64,000 nt of DNA from Rhodamnia argentea (Eukaryota; Streptophyta; Magnoliopsida; Myrtales; Myrtaceae), in assembly GCF_020921035.1 (NCBI RefSeq), contig NC_063152.1, positions 28,333,903 to 28,397,902 of the forward strand, read 5' to 3'. Under the pieces are notes generated by a model. It had not been told where the DNA came from. It saw only the letters and a list, made by a program, of their open reading frames with translations, and made no database searches. Below, in pieces: positions 13,918 to 25,269 of the stretch (position 1 is the first letter of the stretch; every line of letters starts with the position of its first letter). Position numbers and translations under genes: made by a program.

Positions 13918-16900
13918 ATAATCCAGTTGCTAATGGTTTACCATGTTCAATCAATGCCGGTTTATCTTGTTCATTCAATGCGATTGTCGATGAGCTTTTT
14001 CTTAGAATGATGTTGAGGATTTGAACATGATGGTATAAGCACAATCAATTTGCACTCACTGCTTATTGGTTGCACGAAAGGACATTAAATGGGTATTATG
14101 TCACTGATTTGGGTGAAAAGTACCAGGGACCTTAAATATTAAAAAAAGGCGATGCCGGTGTGATGTTAGTATCTTGAAAGAAAATTTAATAGTTTAACCA
14201 AGGACAACAGTAAGGCCTGCAATGTTATACGGAGCTGAATGTTGGCCAGCACGGAGGCAACATGAGCATAAAATGGGAGTATCGGAAATGAGGATGTTGA
14301 GGTGGATGTGTGGTCATACGAGGATGAGTAAGATAAGAAATGAAGACATTCGACGAAAAGTTGGAATAGTACCGGTGGCAGAAAAGATGAAAGAACATAG
14401 ATTGAGATGGTTTGGGCATATTCTTCGAAGATCCCTAGATGCTCCGGTAAGAACGGAAGCTTGTTACCGAGAGCATGACACGAAAAAAGGAAGAGATCAG
14501 CCGAAACTTACCTGGGGGAAAGTAGTAAAACAAGATTTAATGGAGTGGGAAATAGATTGGTGTACGATTTGTTTTAGGACGTAGTGGAGGAAAGCTATTA
14601 GCATTGTGAAGGGGCATAATTCCTATGTTCCGGACTCTCCTTTTTAGTCCTTTTTCCTATAAATATTTATATATTTTTATTTTTATATAATTATTTCTTT
14701 TCCCTCAATCGGTCTTGCTTTTATTTTATTTATTTTTTAGTTCATCGATTGCCGACCCCAACTAGTTTGGGATAAAGGTGATGTTAATGTTGATGTTGAC
14801 ATTCTTTTGTGTCTGTTGATATGAACAATGTACTTGTCGGATAACCTATTGACGAGAAAAGAATGGTTGTCTGCAGACATTTCTGAGGATATCGGTGCCT
14901 TTCGAATCGTACTATTTGCCAGTCAGCGAGAAGATGTCTTCCAATTCGGCAAACTTCCTTCTTGAGCCCCTTATAAGCAACATCTCATCTGGTGAATTAA
15001 ACAATACTTGGACGTACTTCCTTTTGGACGTCCCTCATGGTGCAGCTGGTGGAAACATTCATGTCCGACTATCATCAGATACGAAGATAAATTATGAGAT
15101 ATATGCTAGATTTGGTGGTTTACCATCTCTATATAGCTGGGATTACTATTATGCCAACAAGACAAGCAGCAGTGATGGTTCTATGTTTTTTAAGATGTAT
15201 AATTCAAGTGAAGAAAAAATTGACTTCTATATCCTATATGCAAGGGAAGGAACTTGGAGTTTTGGACTGAGGCATGTCATAAGTAGCAGTTCCAAAGATC
15301 AGACTACCATGTCGCTTTCACTAGAAAGATGCCCAAGAAGATGTTCATCACATGGGGATTGCAAATCCGCTCTTGACGCTAGTGGATTGACAACTTACAG
15401 GTGTTGTTCTTTTCCTTATACTAATAGCTTTCGGGCTGTTACTAGTAATACTAAATTTGTTGACTCGGAGCACTTATATGGATTCTATGCCTCCTCACCT
15501 TGGTCATTGACATTTTCTTGGGCAGTTTCTGCTCCTGTGATCGAAATCACGGTGGTTTTGATTGTAGCATTGAAATTGTCTCACATCAAGGTACATCCTA
15601 AGAACAAGCGTTCTTAACTTTGGCTTCTGGTCTGTTGTATTCGTTCCAGCATCACAAGTTGATCTCTCTTTATCATGTATTTAAAACTTTGAGCAAACAC
15701 AGGGCAGCTTAATACTTCAGAACAAGCATGTTTATTCAGTTTGAGTAAGTACAAAGCAGTATAGCTTATTTTTACTGGCCGAAAATGCAAAAGCATTAGA
15801 ATGAAATTATCAAAGTGGTTACCATCTCAAATCAGATAAGAGGGACATCATCATTAGAAAACCTGATCGACGAGGTCACTAGTGAAGGTGTCCATTTGTG
15901 ATTGATAGTGCTAGTTACACAGATCAAGCCAAGCACTCTTCAAGTTAAGAGTATCAATTTGTTCAAACACCAGGGTTAAGAACCTCAAGCATGAGTAGGT
16001 ATAGCACTTCATTGCAAGAAATATCTTCGCAGTATATGCTGGCTGAACACCTCATTAGTCATTAGGTACCTCATACCGGTTTCTAATATGGAAATCCATT
16101 AATAAATAGAAATACTTTAGTCGTTTCATTTCCCACTTTTGTTGGTGCGACCACAGCCTTATAGTGAAACCCAGAAGTATTATTGTGACTGCGGTTGACA
16201 ACTTCAAGCCTAAACCATGGTTTCATATTTTATATTAATGGATAGACGTAAGGTACATGAAAGTCGGTTATGGTTTCACCAGCTTTAATCAGTATGATTT
16301 GTTTTACTCTAGTTAGATTATGTAGAATGCCATGATGGATTGTTGCATTTAGAATATGATACATCATTTGCATCTGAATTTATGCTTTGTTTCATTTTAT
16401 CATGTACTTGATCTTGTAATTTACTAGTTGATGAACCGATGTAGGACATGTTCTGCAATCTGTATTTCTGATTGCATCAAATGCTGCTGCTATTCTTCCT
16501 GCCTATTGGGCACTGCGGCAGAAGGTACTCAGTTGTATCTTATCAAGCCTATTTGGTTTCCTTTGGTAGCGAGTGGTTTTGGATGGACACGTATTCAACT
16601 ATTACAAGATTGCTAGTACTTATGGCGGACATTGGATTTCTGAAGAGGTTTTGTCAGTCCTGCTCCTCTTACCTGATACTCCGATGGCAGAGTCTCTGCT
16701 TTTAGCAGCTTTGCTATAATAATTTTCTTATGTAGCTTTACCATACAGCTCTCTTAATTAGACTAAGCATTTGATTATTAGCTAAGAGAGGTGGTCAAAT
16801 TTTAGACACAGAAAAAGTCGATTACATTGCTTCTAGAACAATGAATTAGATATAATGATGTGGGAGCCTTTCAAGCATTCTTGATTATTCCATTTTATAT

Positions 16901-18796
16901 TGCAGGCTTTTGCAGAATGGGTTCTCTTCACATCAAGCGGAATTTCGAGTGGATTGTATCATGCCTGTGACGTTGGCACCTGGTGCGCATTATCCTTCAG
17001 TGTCTTGCAGGTACAACTTTCGTTTTGAAATTAGTTTAGCTTCGATGTTCTAAGGAACACATTCCTTTCTGTTTTCTAGTACTAAGTGTAGTATCTTTAA
17101 ATTGCATCACTATATGAGGGAGGACTCTAGTATTTTGTCCCAACAAACCTTTAACTTGGATAAGCAAAATATACAATCTAAAGCTGAGAATACCTACATA
17201 ATATCTGAACAAAAACTTACGATCAAGTTTCCTTCCTGTTCAAAATGGTTCTCTGAGTGTAGTTTTCTCCTCATAACAAACTTATGACTGCATCGTAGTC
17301 TAAAGTAATTGCCCCTGTGATTGTGACTAATCACTGAATTGGATTGGTTTCAGTTCATGGACTTTTGGCTCTCTTTCATGGCTGTTGTGAGCACTTTTGT
17401 GTACCTGACTACTATTAATGAAGTGCATAAAAGGACCATTCATACAGCCGTTGCTATCCTTACGGCACTCCTGGCTGTAACCAAAGCAACCCGGTATGCA
17501 AAGCTGTGTACTCATAGTTATTTCGAACTTATTCCAGAGTTACTTTATTTTGTCAACTGTGCAGGTCAGCGAATATTATGCTTGTGATGGCAATTGGAGC
17601 TTTGGGTCTTCTAGTTGGATGGTTAATAGAGTTATCCACAAAATATAGGTCGCTTTCATCTTCCTTTGGACTCTGTTTGAACATGCTTGACAGGTGAGCT
17701 TCAATATGGTTTCGATGTTCTCCACTATCAATGCAGGTGCTCATAGACATCCAGGTCTTAATTCGATAAAGACTACCAAAACGAAAAGTACTTCCCCATA
17801 TATGGCATGGTAAGCAAACATGTTTTTTGTCAGCCAACAGAAAGAAGGATGATTTTTGTAGTTAACACCGGCTGTGTACAACAATGGTTGTGCAGATGGT
17901 GTTTATCAAGTGGGATATCTACGTCTTTCAATTAATGCAACTACCTATCATCTCCTGAATGCAGATGTCACTAGATAAGTTTGCTTGTGGAAATGAATGT
18001 TTCCACCGCCAGTGAATGGTATAGAGTCTATAAAATTCCAAATCAAAACTCCATAAATGAAAACTTGTCAACAAAAAACTCCTACTTGAATTTGTAGATC
18101 TTCACAAAAGATTTAAGTAGATTTTTCTATAGCTGCTAATATTTATCCCGGTAGAACTAGAGTCTGCAGTTATTCATGATTGCTGCCAAACAATTGTTTC
18201 AATCACCCTACTTTTCCTAGTCCAATCTAGCCATCATAAAAGAATTGCTTTCATGAACTGTTACCTTTTGTCGCTGTTGTCATTTGTGTCTGTCATATAT
18301 CGTATCTAGTATTGATATTCACATTTCGAGAATTGAGTTTAAGATTTTGCTTGATGGAACATTTAGGCCTTTACCATTCTAAACCCATTTATGACCCATT
18401 TTGTGGATAGAACTGACCCATAAAACAATTCAGCACATTAAATATGGGTTGAGAAACGGGCCTATGACCCATTTTGACAGGTCTAGATGGAATCATCGCT
18501 ATGCATTCCGTGGCCTAGGCCGTGAGACATGATCTTCGATTTGTTCTTTCAAATGCTAGAGTAGTTCATGTATTTTTCTCCTAAACCGATGGTAGTTGTT
18601 CATGACAGGTGGCAGTATATCAGGGAATGGCTGCGCAACCTAGTCAAGACATTTTTTAGGCGGTTCCGTTGGGGCTTCCTTATAGCAGGTTTTTTAGCAT
18701 TGACCATGGCTGGAATAAGCTGGAAACTGGAAACCAGCGAAAGCTACTGGATTTGGCACAGGTATATGAAAGACCAAATCACTCTGCACCCCCCCC

Positions 18797-18851
<55 letters not shown>

Positions 18852-19007
18852 GCGTAATTCTATTGCAGTCTTTGGCATGTCACAATATACACATCGTCTT
18901 TCTTCTTCCTTTGCTCCAAAGCAAATCCGATAAATGTGGATGATCAAAGACCGCCGGATGGAAATTATGAATTAACCAGGCAGGATTCATTCTCCAGAGT
19001 AGAGTAG
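9788..19007 (+). CDS. TMEM8/PGAP6-like membrane protein (DUF3522, CREST superfamily)
   Basis: Fourteen exons: 9788-9971, 11167-11225, 11622-11730, 11993-12102, 12327-12395, 13259-13870, 14877-15400, 15526-15590, 16445-16524, 16906-17010, 17354-17493, 17565-17693, 18609-18761, 18869-19007. They join in frame to 825 aa. An N-terminal signal or anchor (GLLLVLISCVSACC, about 17-30) is followed by a long lumenal/extracellular region rich in N-glycosylation sequons and cysteines. An EGF-like module spans about 530-572 (CPRRCSSHGDC ... FCSCDRNHGGFDC), split by intron 7. A seven-helix CREST domain covers about 578-805. It carries the expected metal/hydrolase residues: Ser and His in GISSGLYHACD (His about 623), Asp in FMDF (about 642) and two His in IWHSLWH (about 779 and 783). 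The animal homologue PGAP6 is a GPI-specific phospholipase A2; the same activity here is inferred. Introns 6 and 13 carry long CT tracts and intron 6 a LINE fragment. Start chosen because a signal-like peptide follows immediately. Confidence 0.9.
13881..13914. repeat. (CT)n microsatellite, intron 6 donor side
   Basis: About 17 uninterrupted CT units begin 10 bp after the exon 6 donor (GTGAGG at 13871) of the TMEM8-like gene. The position within the donor neighbourhood makes length variation potentially relevant to splicing. Confidence 0.95.
14145..14800 (+). mobile_element. 5'-truncated RTE-type LINE, 3' end
   Basis: The reading frame 14222-14581 encodes the C-terminal end of a non-LTR retrotransposon reverse transcriptase polyprotein (motifs MLYGAECWP, MRMLRWMCGHTR, LRWFGHILRR). 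The typical lead-in GATGCCGGTGTGAT is visible at about 14151. The 3' end carries the plant RTE-like terminus CCGACCCCAACTAGTTTGGG at 14754-14773, followed by a GATGTT-type simple-repeat tail instead of poly(A). The copy has lost everything upstream (endonuclease and RT core) and sits in intron 6 of the TMEM8-like gene in the sense orientation. It cannot move by itself. Confidence 0.85.
18788..18847. repeat. C-run plus (CT)n tract, intron 13
   Basis: A run of C followed by about 22 CT units occupies the middle of the 107 bp intron 13 of the TMEM8-like gene, ending about 20 bp before the acceptor at 18868. It therefore doubles as an unusually long polypyrimidine tract. Confidence 0.95.
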
Positions 19008-19351
19008 AGACGCCGAAAATAGAGTATAACAGGGTTAAAATGTTAAATTGTTTTGGAGTTGTCGCTGTGGGAAGTGAGTGAACAATCCAGCTTTAGAATG
19101 AGGGACTCTGAGTTGCGTCACACCATCGTACCGGCTTAGGACGACCTCTCTCCGAGCTCAAGCTTGGGAAGCTTCTGTAGGGTGACATAGTGGAGAGACT
19201 TGTTGCAGAAAGAAGATTGTAAATTATGGAGGGGATCAGGATGCTTGAGCGAAGACGGATTAGCTCATCCGCGGAGTTCCTTGTATAGCAATACAATTTA
19301 AGTGTTTCCTTTCTCCTGTAGTGTTCTTTCTTAGAAGCTGGACAGTATTTG
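19008..19351. other. 3' flank of the TMEM8-like gene
   Basis: Stop codon TAG at 19005-19007 is followed by presumed 3' untranslated sequence. No conserved frame is seen. Confidence 0.45.
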
Positions 19352-19530
19352 TTTTTTTTTTATAACCAAGGTTTCCCACCTGCAATGGACTATTCTTCGG
19401 GGTGGTGAGAGTTTTTGCCAATACTATCGGGTAAGTCTCCCAAGACGTGGTAGCTGGGAGTCGAATTTGGGACCTCATCGGTTTAACTGTTTAAGGTCCG
19501 GACGTCTCACCAACTTGTCCGATGCCTCAT
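19352..19530 (-). mobile_element. SINE-like retroposon with pol III A and B boxes
   Basis: Read on the minus strand, the unit starts near 19530 with a tRNA-like head. A-box-like sequence ACAAGTTGGTGAGA lies at about 19507-19520, and a B-box-like AATTCGACTCC at about 19455-19465. It ends in an A-run (T-run at 19352-19361 on the plus strand). Length of about 180 bp, internal pol III promoter layout and a poly(A) tail are the hallmarks of a plant SINE. A target-site duplication was not clear, and the copy may be old. Confidence 0.5.
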
Positions 19531-19882
19531 TGGCTATTTATGTTGATTGTAGTAAAACAAATAAACGCAAAAAGGTTCTTGTGTTAGAAAAAAACCATTA
19601 TTTACTTGAGTGAAAGCTCCCTTTTAGTGTTAGGTCTCTTTACTTACGACAAGCGAACATGTCAAGTTGTTCAAGCGTCCCTATTCTCATTGAGCTCGAA
19701 TCGTCGGACTTTTCTTCTTCCTCATCTTTGTGGTCATATCAATTTTGTATATTGACGGTTCGTTTCTCCTCTTCCCTAACCGAAAAGGTAGTTAATACCT
19801 TCATGTGATGCTTTAAGCGGGCAAAATGGACCTGTACGCAATAATATGGCAATTTGTGCGCCTTGAAGAAATCTAGTGCTTG

Positions 19883-20756
19883 CATGGTACTGATTCTAAT
19901 TTTTTTATTTTGCTTTTAAGAACAAAAAAAGGATGAGAATTATATTTGATAAAGTAAATTATTCTGATTCTGATTGTGTTTTCAAGGACAGTTTTGGAGC
20001 AAAAACAAGAACAAAAAAAAAGTTGGTTCTCAAAAAAAGAAGCACTTTTTGAGAATCACAAAACAGAGTGAAACTACACATTTCTCACTTTTCTTTTTTG
20101 ATTCTCTCATCACTTTTTTCTTGACCTAAAACAGAACGAGGTCTTATTTTCAAATAAAAATATATAAAATAAAATAAAAATGAAAAAAATCATAATTTTT
20201 TTGTAGAAAATCCCTAAAAATAGAAGAAGCTTATATTAAGCTAGTTTGACATCATTTTTATAAATTTGGGCCTAGATTTCTTAGATTTTATAGATTTTGT
20301 TCTTTTTTAGGAAAATCTTTAACCCCTTTGAAATTAAGCTTGGACCATATTTCTCTAAGCCCTTAGGGATTTGTTAGGGTTTTATAATGTAATTTGTCCA
20401 TGCTTGATTCCTTGATTTTATTGGTTGTGATTACCTAGGCTTAGGTACTTTAGATTTAGTATAGTTTTAGAAATTTTGAAAAAAAGACAAAAACAACCTA
20501 CGTAAACACTTAGCATCGGCTTACCTCATTAATATAAATTAATCTTCAATTAAATCAAAATTTAAGATAAAATTTCACAAAGTAATTACGTAATTATTTG
20601 ACTTAAATAACAAAAATTGAAAAGAGAAATTATTCTTGAGAATAAAAATTTTGTGCAGTTATCAAACGCGTAATTCTATAAAACTCATCTAGAGAACATA
20701 ATTAGAAAAATTAATTTTAATCAGAATCAATTTTTCGGATCAAAATCGTTGTCCCC
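19883..20756. repeat. Dispersed non-coding repeat, copy A
   Basis: This stretch aligns by eye over most of its length with 37838-38878. Shared blocks include TTTTTGAGAATCACAAAA, AGAAAATCCCTAAAAATAGA, GCTTATATTA(A/G)GCTAGTTTG and a right-end block ATTTTAATCAGAATC. The better copy (B) has terminal inverted repeats, so this is probably a non-autonomous DNA transposon family. No coding capacity is seen. Confidence 0.6.
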
Positions 20757-21382
20757 CAGTGGCCAAAATCTGCTGGTTATAGTCTATGAACCCTTCTTCC
20801 CTGAATAACAGCAACAGCAGCAATAACTCCCACGCAGCCACTACGTTGACAAAAATGTTCTTCTGACCCCAGAGATTGAAAAGGTCCTATTGAATAATTT
20901 TCGCAAGCAACCCTCTCTATAAAATCCTTTATTTACCCAATAAATCTCAATCAGGAGTCGTCAAAAGGCACCAACATACAAAAGGGAAAGAACTGCGGCG
21001 GAATTAAAAATGAAAAGCAAACTACAGTTCTCTATATAATAAGATGAAAATCGCAGAACGGCAAATATCGGGAGGAAACAAAGCACCCTCCATATGATAC
21101 ACAAGGCCTCTAAGAAGAGGTTGAACCAGGTTCCTTCAATGGCAAACCACCTCTTTAACCACGCAAAATAATTTTGTAGAAATCAAGAATGACTGGGTTC
21201 CAGCTGACCAATTACCTTCGTGCGACCAGTATCCATCGGTTCTTCAAAGCTTTTCCAATTCCGCATTTATCTGGCTTCGGCATTCGAGGGTATTGTAAAA
21301 ACAGATGATTCCCTCCGGTTTGAGCAAAAACAGCTCTGAGCAACATGAATCGCAACAGAGAATGCGAAGACGATATGTGCCA
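20757..21382. other. 3' flank of the CRCK-like kinase gene
   Basis: Presumed 3' untranslated and downstream sequence of the minus-strand kinase gene. No conserved frame or repeat is recognised. Confidence 0.45.
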
Positions 21383-23643
21383 TTATTCTTCCCTCACTGA
21401 AGTACTCCTTTCAGAACGAGATGACGAACGGAAGTCGGGTGGCGAAAGTTCTCGGTAATCTTTGCGTATGCCCCACAGGATCTCTGCACATCTCCTCATG
21501 CTTGGCCTACTCCGCCTGTGCGGAGCCAGGCACTGCAAAGCCAGCTCGAGAATCTTTTCCAGGACAAAGTTAGTCGGATCAGTTCTTTCAAGCCTAGGGT
21601 CCAAGGTTGTTATGGCATCTCCCTCCGTGAATTTCTTCATGGCCTGCACTTGTCCAGATCCAAAGTCAGACCAGATCAACATGAAAGCTAGTCCTTTCAT
21701 TTATCTAGTTTCTGTCTCAGTAAGATTTCACAAATCCCGAGAGGTAGTCTAGACATGGTCATGTGCTTTCTCATCTGTAGAAGATAACATCTTATCTTAG
21801 AGAGATTAAGGAAAGAGAAACACACCCATCGTGCAGTTATCCGTTCCATCAGTTCGCGTTTTGGTTCGATGGGACGCCTTCCGGTGATCAGCTCCACCAA
21901 TAGCACTCCAAATGAGTATACATCACTCTTCTCCGTAAGCTGATAGGTTCTTAGGTACTCTGGATCTAAGTAGCCTGCTGTTCCTTTTACTTGAGTCGAA
22001 ACATGAGTTTCACCAGAATCAGTGTCAGCTGCAAGTCTAGCAAAACCAAAGTCCGCTACCTTTGCTCGGAAGTTTTCAGTGAGGAGAATATTTGAGGACT
22101 TTATGTCCCTGTGGATTATCGGATGATCTGCATGAGAAACCAGAATCTGATTTATACAATTTCTGACAGACAGAAAGCAAGGCATGGGATTCAAACCAGA
22201 CAGTTCATCCTCCCACATGGCACCGACCTGTATACACATGAAGGTAGGTTACGGCGTGAGCTACGTCGATAGCAATATCTAGCCTTGCAGCGACGTCAAG
22301 AATGCTACTGTGCATACCTGCATTAGTTCTCCAAACATAATTTGAGCATTCGAGCGGACTGTCGCATACTAAAAGCATCATCACATACAGAAACATCCTG
22401 GGAAGGAGATATACTCACAATCCAAATGTTCCCTCAGGGTTCCATTTGGAACGTACTCCACCACAACGATTCTTTCATCTTCATGCTCCAAGAATCCATA
22501 GAACTTGACCAAATTCAAATGTTCCACCCGTGCCAGCGTGCGAATTTCGCTTTGAAACTCCACACCCAAATGCTTATCATATACACTCTGCAGACAACAG
22601 AAATGAACATTCTCTTCTTCCCCTCAAAGCGCATAATTGATAATTTCTTGACCTGGTAAGAGAAAAAACCCGGAAACTAGACTCATCATAGTGAACATTG
22701 ACGGACCTTTTTGGCGCGTTTCACAGCGACAACTGTTCCGTCTGCGAGTCTGCCCTTGTAGACTGTCCCAAAACCACCCTGCCCAATCTTGAATGAGGGG
22801 GAAAAATTCCTGGTGGCTGCATATATTTCTTCCATTGTGAATGTAACGCTTCCAGGCTCCCTATCTTGCATCGAATTGTAAGAACTCACATATATCCCGC
22901 GGGTTCTCTCGCTGCTGTTTCTGGATGCCTTTGATGCCACTGACAACAACAGCAGTGGAAATTCGCTTTAGTACAAATTACTAGGCCATGATCTCAGGAC
23001 TATTCCCGTCGTTCCTCACAAAATCAAAGTCCATGCAATTCACTAGTCAGGCAAGAAATTTCAGTTTCTAGACAAAGACAAAGACAAATGAAAAAGAAAA
23101 AAGCCTGAGAAACAAAAACTGGAAGAAACTAAACTAGCAAGTAGGAAAAATCGAGTAACAGTTACACCGAGTCAGCACCAGATCATGTCAATAAAGCTCC
23201 GAGTAAAATGAAGCTACGGTGAATCATTTGAAGCAAAAAATATGGAAGTCGTGTCATCAGATTCAGAACAGTGCCTACGCGAATTGTCAATTAGATAGCG
23301 TCAAGCGTGCCTTCTTACACAAGGACGGCTATTTACAGAGTCAGCTGCATTTGACGAGCTCTCTCTCTCGACCATTTCATGTGCATAAGAATAGCTAGTC
23401 ACCTGAGGGAGCTCTCAAGTCACCGGAGACTCCGTAGCTCTTGGAGGCATCAGGCTCCGGCGGCATGAAGCAACCGGAGAAGGCGTCGGCGATCGATCGG
23501 ACCGCGACCGCGACGGGATTGTTGCCGGATCTCGACTTGCTGGAGACGGTGGAGGAGGCGGCGGAGTAGGTTGAGCTCGGGGAGAAAGCGAACCGGTCCG
23601 GCGTCGACCGTACATCGGCGTTTGGTGTCCGGCGACCGAACAT
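21383..23643 (-). CDS. Calmodulin-binding receptor-like cytoplasmic kinase (CRCK1/2/3-like)
   Basis: Six exons on the minus strand: 23643-23403, 22939-22707, 22587-22419, 22317-22228, 22127-21826, 21643-21383. Joined they give 431 aa, close to the about 410-510 aa of Arabidopsis CRCKs. The N-terminus ([13 protein letters not shown]...) is Ser/Pro-rich with [11 protein letters not shown] and has no signal peptide or transmembrane segment, hence a cytoplasmic RLK. Kinase landmarks are complete: glycine loop [12 protein letters not shown], Lys154 in VAVKRAK, HRD at 250-252 (HRDIKSSN), DFG at 270-272 (DFGFARL) and [10 protein letters not shown] in the activation segment. It should therefore be an active Ser/Thr kinase. 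In CRCK1 calmodulin binds an N-terminal region overlapping the kinase; that role here is inferred from similarity. Members act in stress and receptor-kinase immune signalling. The 5' leader just upstream holds a 44 bp AG tract. Confidence 0.92.
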
Positions 23644-23648
23644 CTCGT

Positions 23649-23650
<2 letters not shown>

Positions 23651-23694
<44 letters not shown>
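23651..23694. repeat. (AG)n microsatellite in the kinase 5' leader
   Basis: About 22 AG units (CT in the transcript) end only 8 bp upstream of the kinase start codon at 23643. Pyrimidine-rich leader tracts are common in plant promoters and 5' untranslated regions. No in-frame upstream ATG is created. Confidence 0.95.
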
Positions 23695-23697
<3 letters not shown>

Positions 23698-23865
23698 TGG
23701 CGCGTACAAGTTGAAGAAGAGAAGCTAAGACGCGCGAGAGAGACGACTCTGATGATGACTTTTCAAAGGTAAGTGAGCGCTAACTTGCGCCGTTGAACTT
23801 ATGGTTCCTATTGAACTCGCATTTGTGCGCCTGGCGCGTTTGAATCTCTGCCTGTTTGTAGGTTT

Positions 23866-23896
23866 CATAATAATAATAATAATAATAATAATGAGA

Positions 23897-23929
<33 letters not shown>

Positions 23930-23930
23930 T
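23866..23930. repeat. (TAA)n / (TTA)n palindromic trinucleotide tract
   Basis: About eight TAA-type units, a short GAGAA spacer and about thirteen ATT-type units lie head to head. The two arms are self-complementary, so the strand can fold into an A-T hairpin. Confidence 0.9.
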
Positions 23931-25132
23931 CAATTTCACTATTTTCTGCTGCAAATTGGTTAATTTTTCGAACAATTAGGACCGATCGAACACGAGATTT
24001 CATAACAGAATCCCACCTATTATTTTTGTTCTCCGATAAAGCTAACAAGCCGCAAATCCTTAGTCACAGCAGCGCATGTTTTCTGCAAGCAGCTAGCTGC
24101 TTGTGAGGCACGTATATGTAATCAGCTTGTCTCGAAAGAACATGGCATCTTATCCGAACCCACGAGTATGATTAGGTCACAAGTTTTCTCTATTTATTTA
24201 TTTTAAATAGGCACGATCGAGATGGCGTGACTCATTAGATTAGGTTGCTCCCCTCTTATCAATTCACTTTGTCATTACTTAGGCAGAGAAAGCCGAGGTT
24301 CACCGCATGAAAATGTTTAACTTCATGAGTTGTTTATGAGAATTGGTGGCTAAGTTATGCGACTTTTTCGTGCTAAGCATGGACAGATCAAGTCATAAGC
24401 TGTACTGCTAGACAAAAAAAAAAGAAAGAAAGAAAGCAGCTGAAACATTAAACATGTCAGCTTGAGTTTCTCACTTCATTGTTTGACCAAGAAATTAATA
24501 AATACAAAGGTGGCGCGCGGACATTTTCTCCAGCTGCCCTTTTGGTTTTTATTACCAAAAGCTCCAGAATCTAAGTCAAACGTATGGGACATTTTACAGT
24601 ACAACCTCTTTTTCGATTAGGTGTTTAATCTATTCTAGGGCATAATGACTAAAAAATTCTAATCTTCAGGAGTTTAGAGATGACAATATGAATGGGTGAC
24701 AGACATAATCAGGAGCACCAATTTTGACCGACATTGGAAAGTAACAGCTAAGACAAGTTTCATTAGTTACATACGTGGAAGAATCCAATGCCACCATTTG
24801 ACGACCGAAATTGTCCTCGCGGCACGGGGACCCACTGTTGCCAATTATTAGCATACCATAGCATCGGCCCTTCTAGTTGTCAAGGACCCACAACAGAAAT
24901 TGCGCAGCCTACCGAGCATCGAATTGCATGAGGATAACTTGCATCCTGGCGCGAACGAAAACATTTCCTGGGTAGAGTCGATAGGAAATGATGTTGCAGA
25001 CAAGTCTGATATGCCTAGAGCGGATCGAAAAGTCGACTTTGTATGAAGAAGAGTGACCATGGATGCCACCGGGCTAATACCACCGGAAATCATAAACCGG
25101 CACACCTGGACGAAAACTAGTTTTTTGTATAG
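23931..25132. other. Intergenic region between the kinase gene and the transposon island
   Basis: Mostly AT-rich with no recognised gene. The frame 24852-25043 on the plus strand stays open for 64 codons with exon-like composition but no family match that I know. It is treated under findings rather than called as a gene. Confidence 0.45.
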
Positions 25133-25264
25133 CTAAAAATCCCAAACCCAGACAACCATGCCACATTTATCCAAAAGTGTGGTAAATCTGAGATTTTTTT
25201 TTAAAGGTAAATATGGCATAGGTTTGGGATAAATATGGCACATATATACCCATTCTGGAGTTGT

Positions 25265-25269
25265 TGCGA
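25265..25269. repeat. Target-site duplication TGCGA, left copy
   Basis: TGCGA directly precedes the 5' LTR and is repeated exactly at 36675-36679 directly after the 3' LTR, as expected for an integrase-made 5 bp duplication. Confidence 0.95.

Noticed and set aside
14222-14584. Separate protein-coding gene in intron 6 of the TMEM8-like gene
   Set aside because: It is the C-terminal end of a LINE polyprotein with no upstream RT or endonuclease, so a truncated element.
15401-15617. Read-through of TMEM8-like exon 7 past 15400
   Set aside because: The open frame continues by chance, but only splicing 15400 to 15526 completes the EGF cysteines (FCSCDRNHGGFDC) and keeps the downstream frame.
23644-23709. 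N-terminal extension of the kinase through the AG tract (Ser-Leu repeat)
   Set aside because: The extended frame begins at TTG, not ATG; the first ATG is at 23643 and gives a normal family N-terminus.
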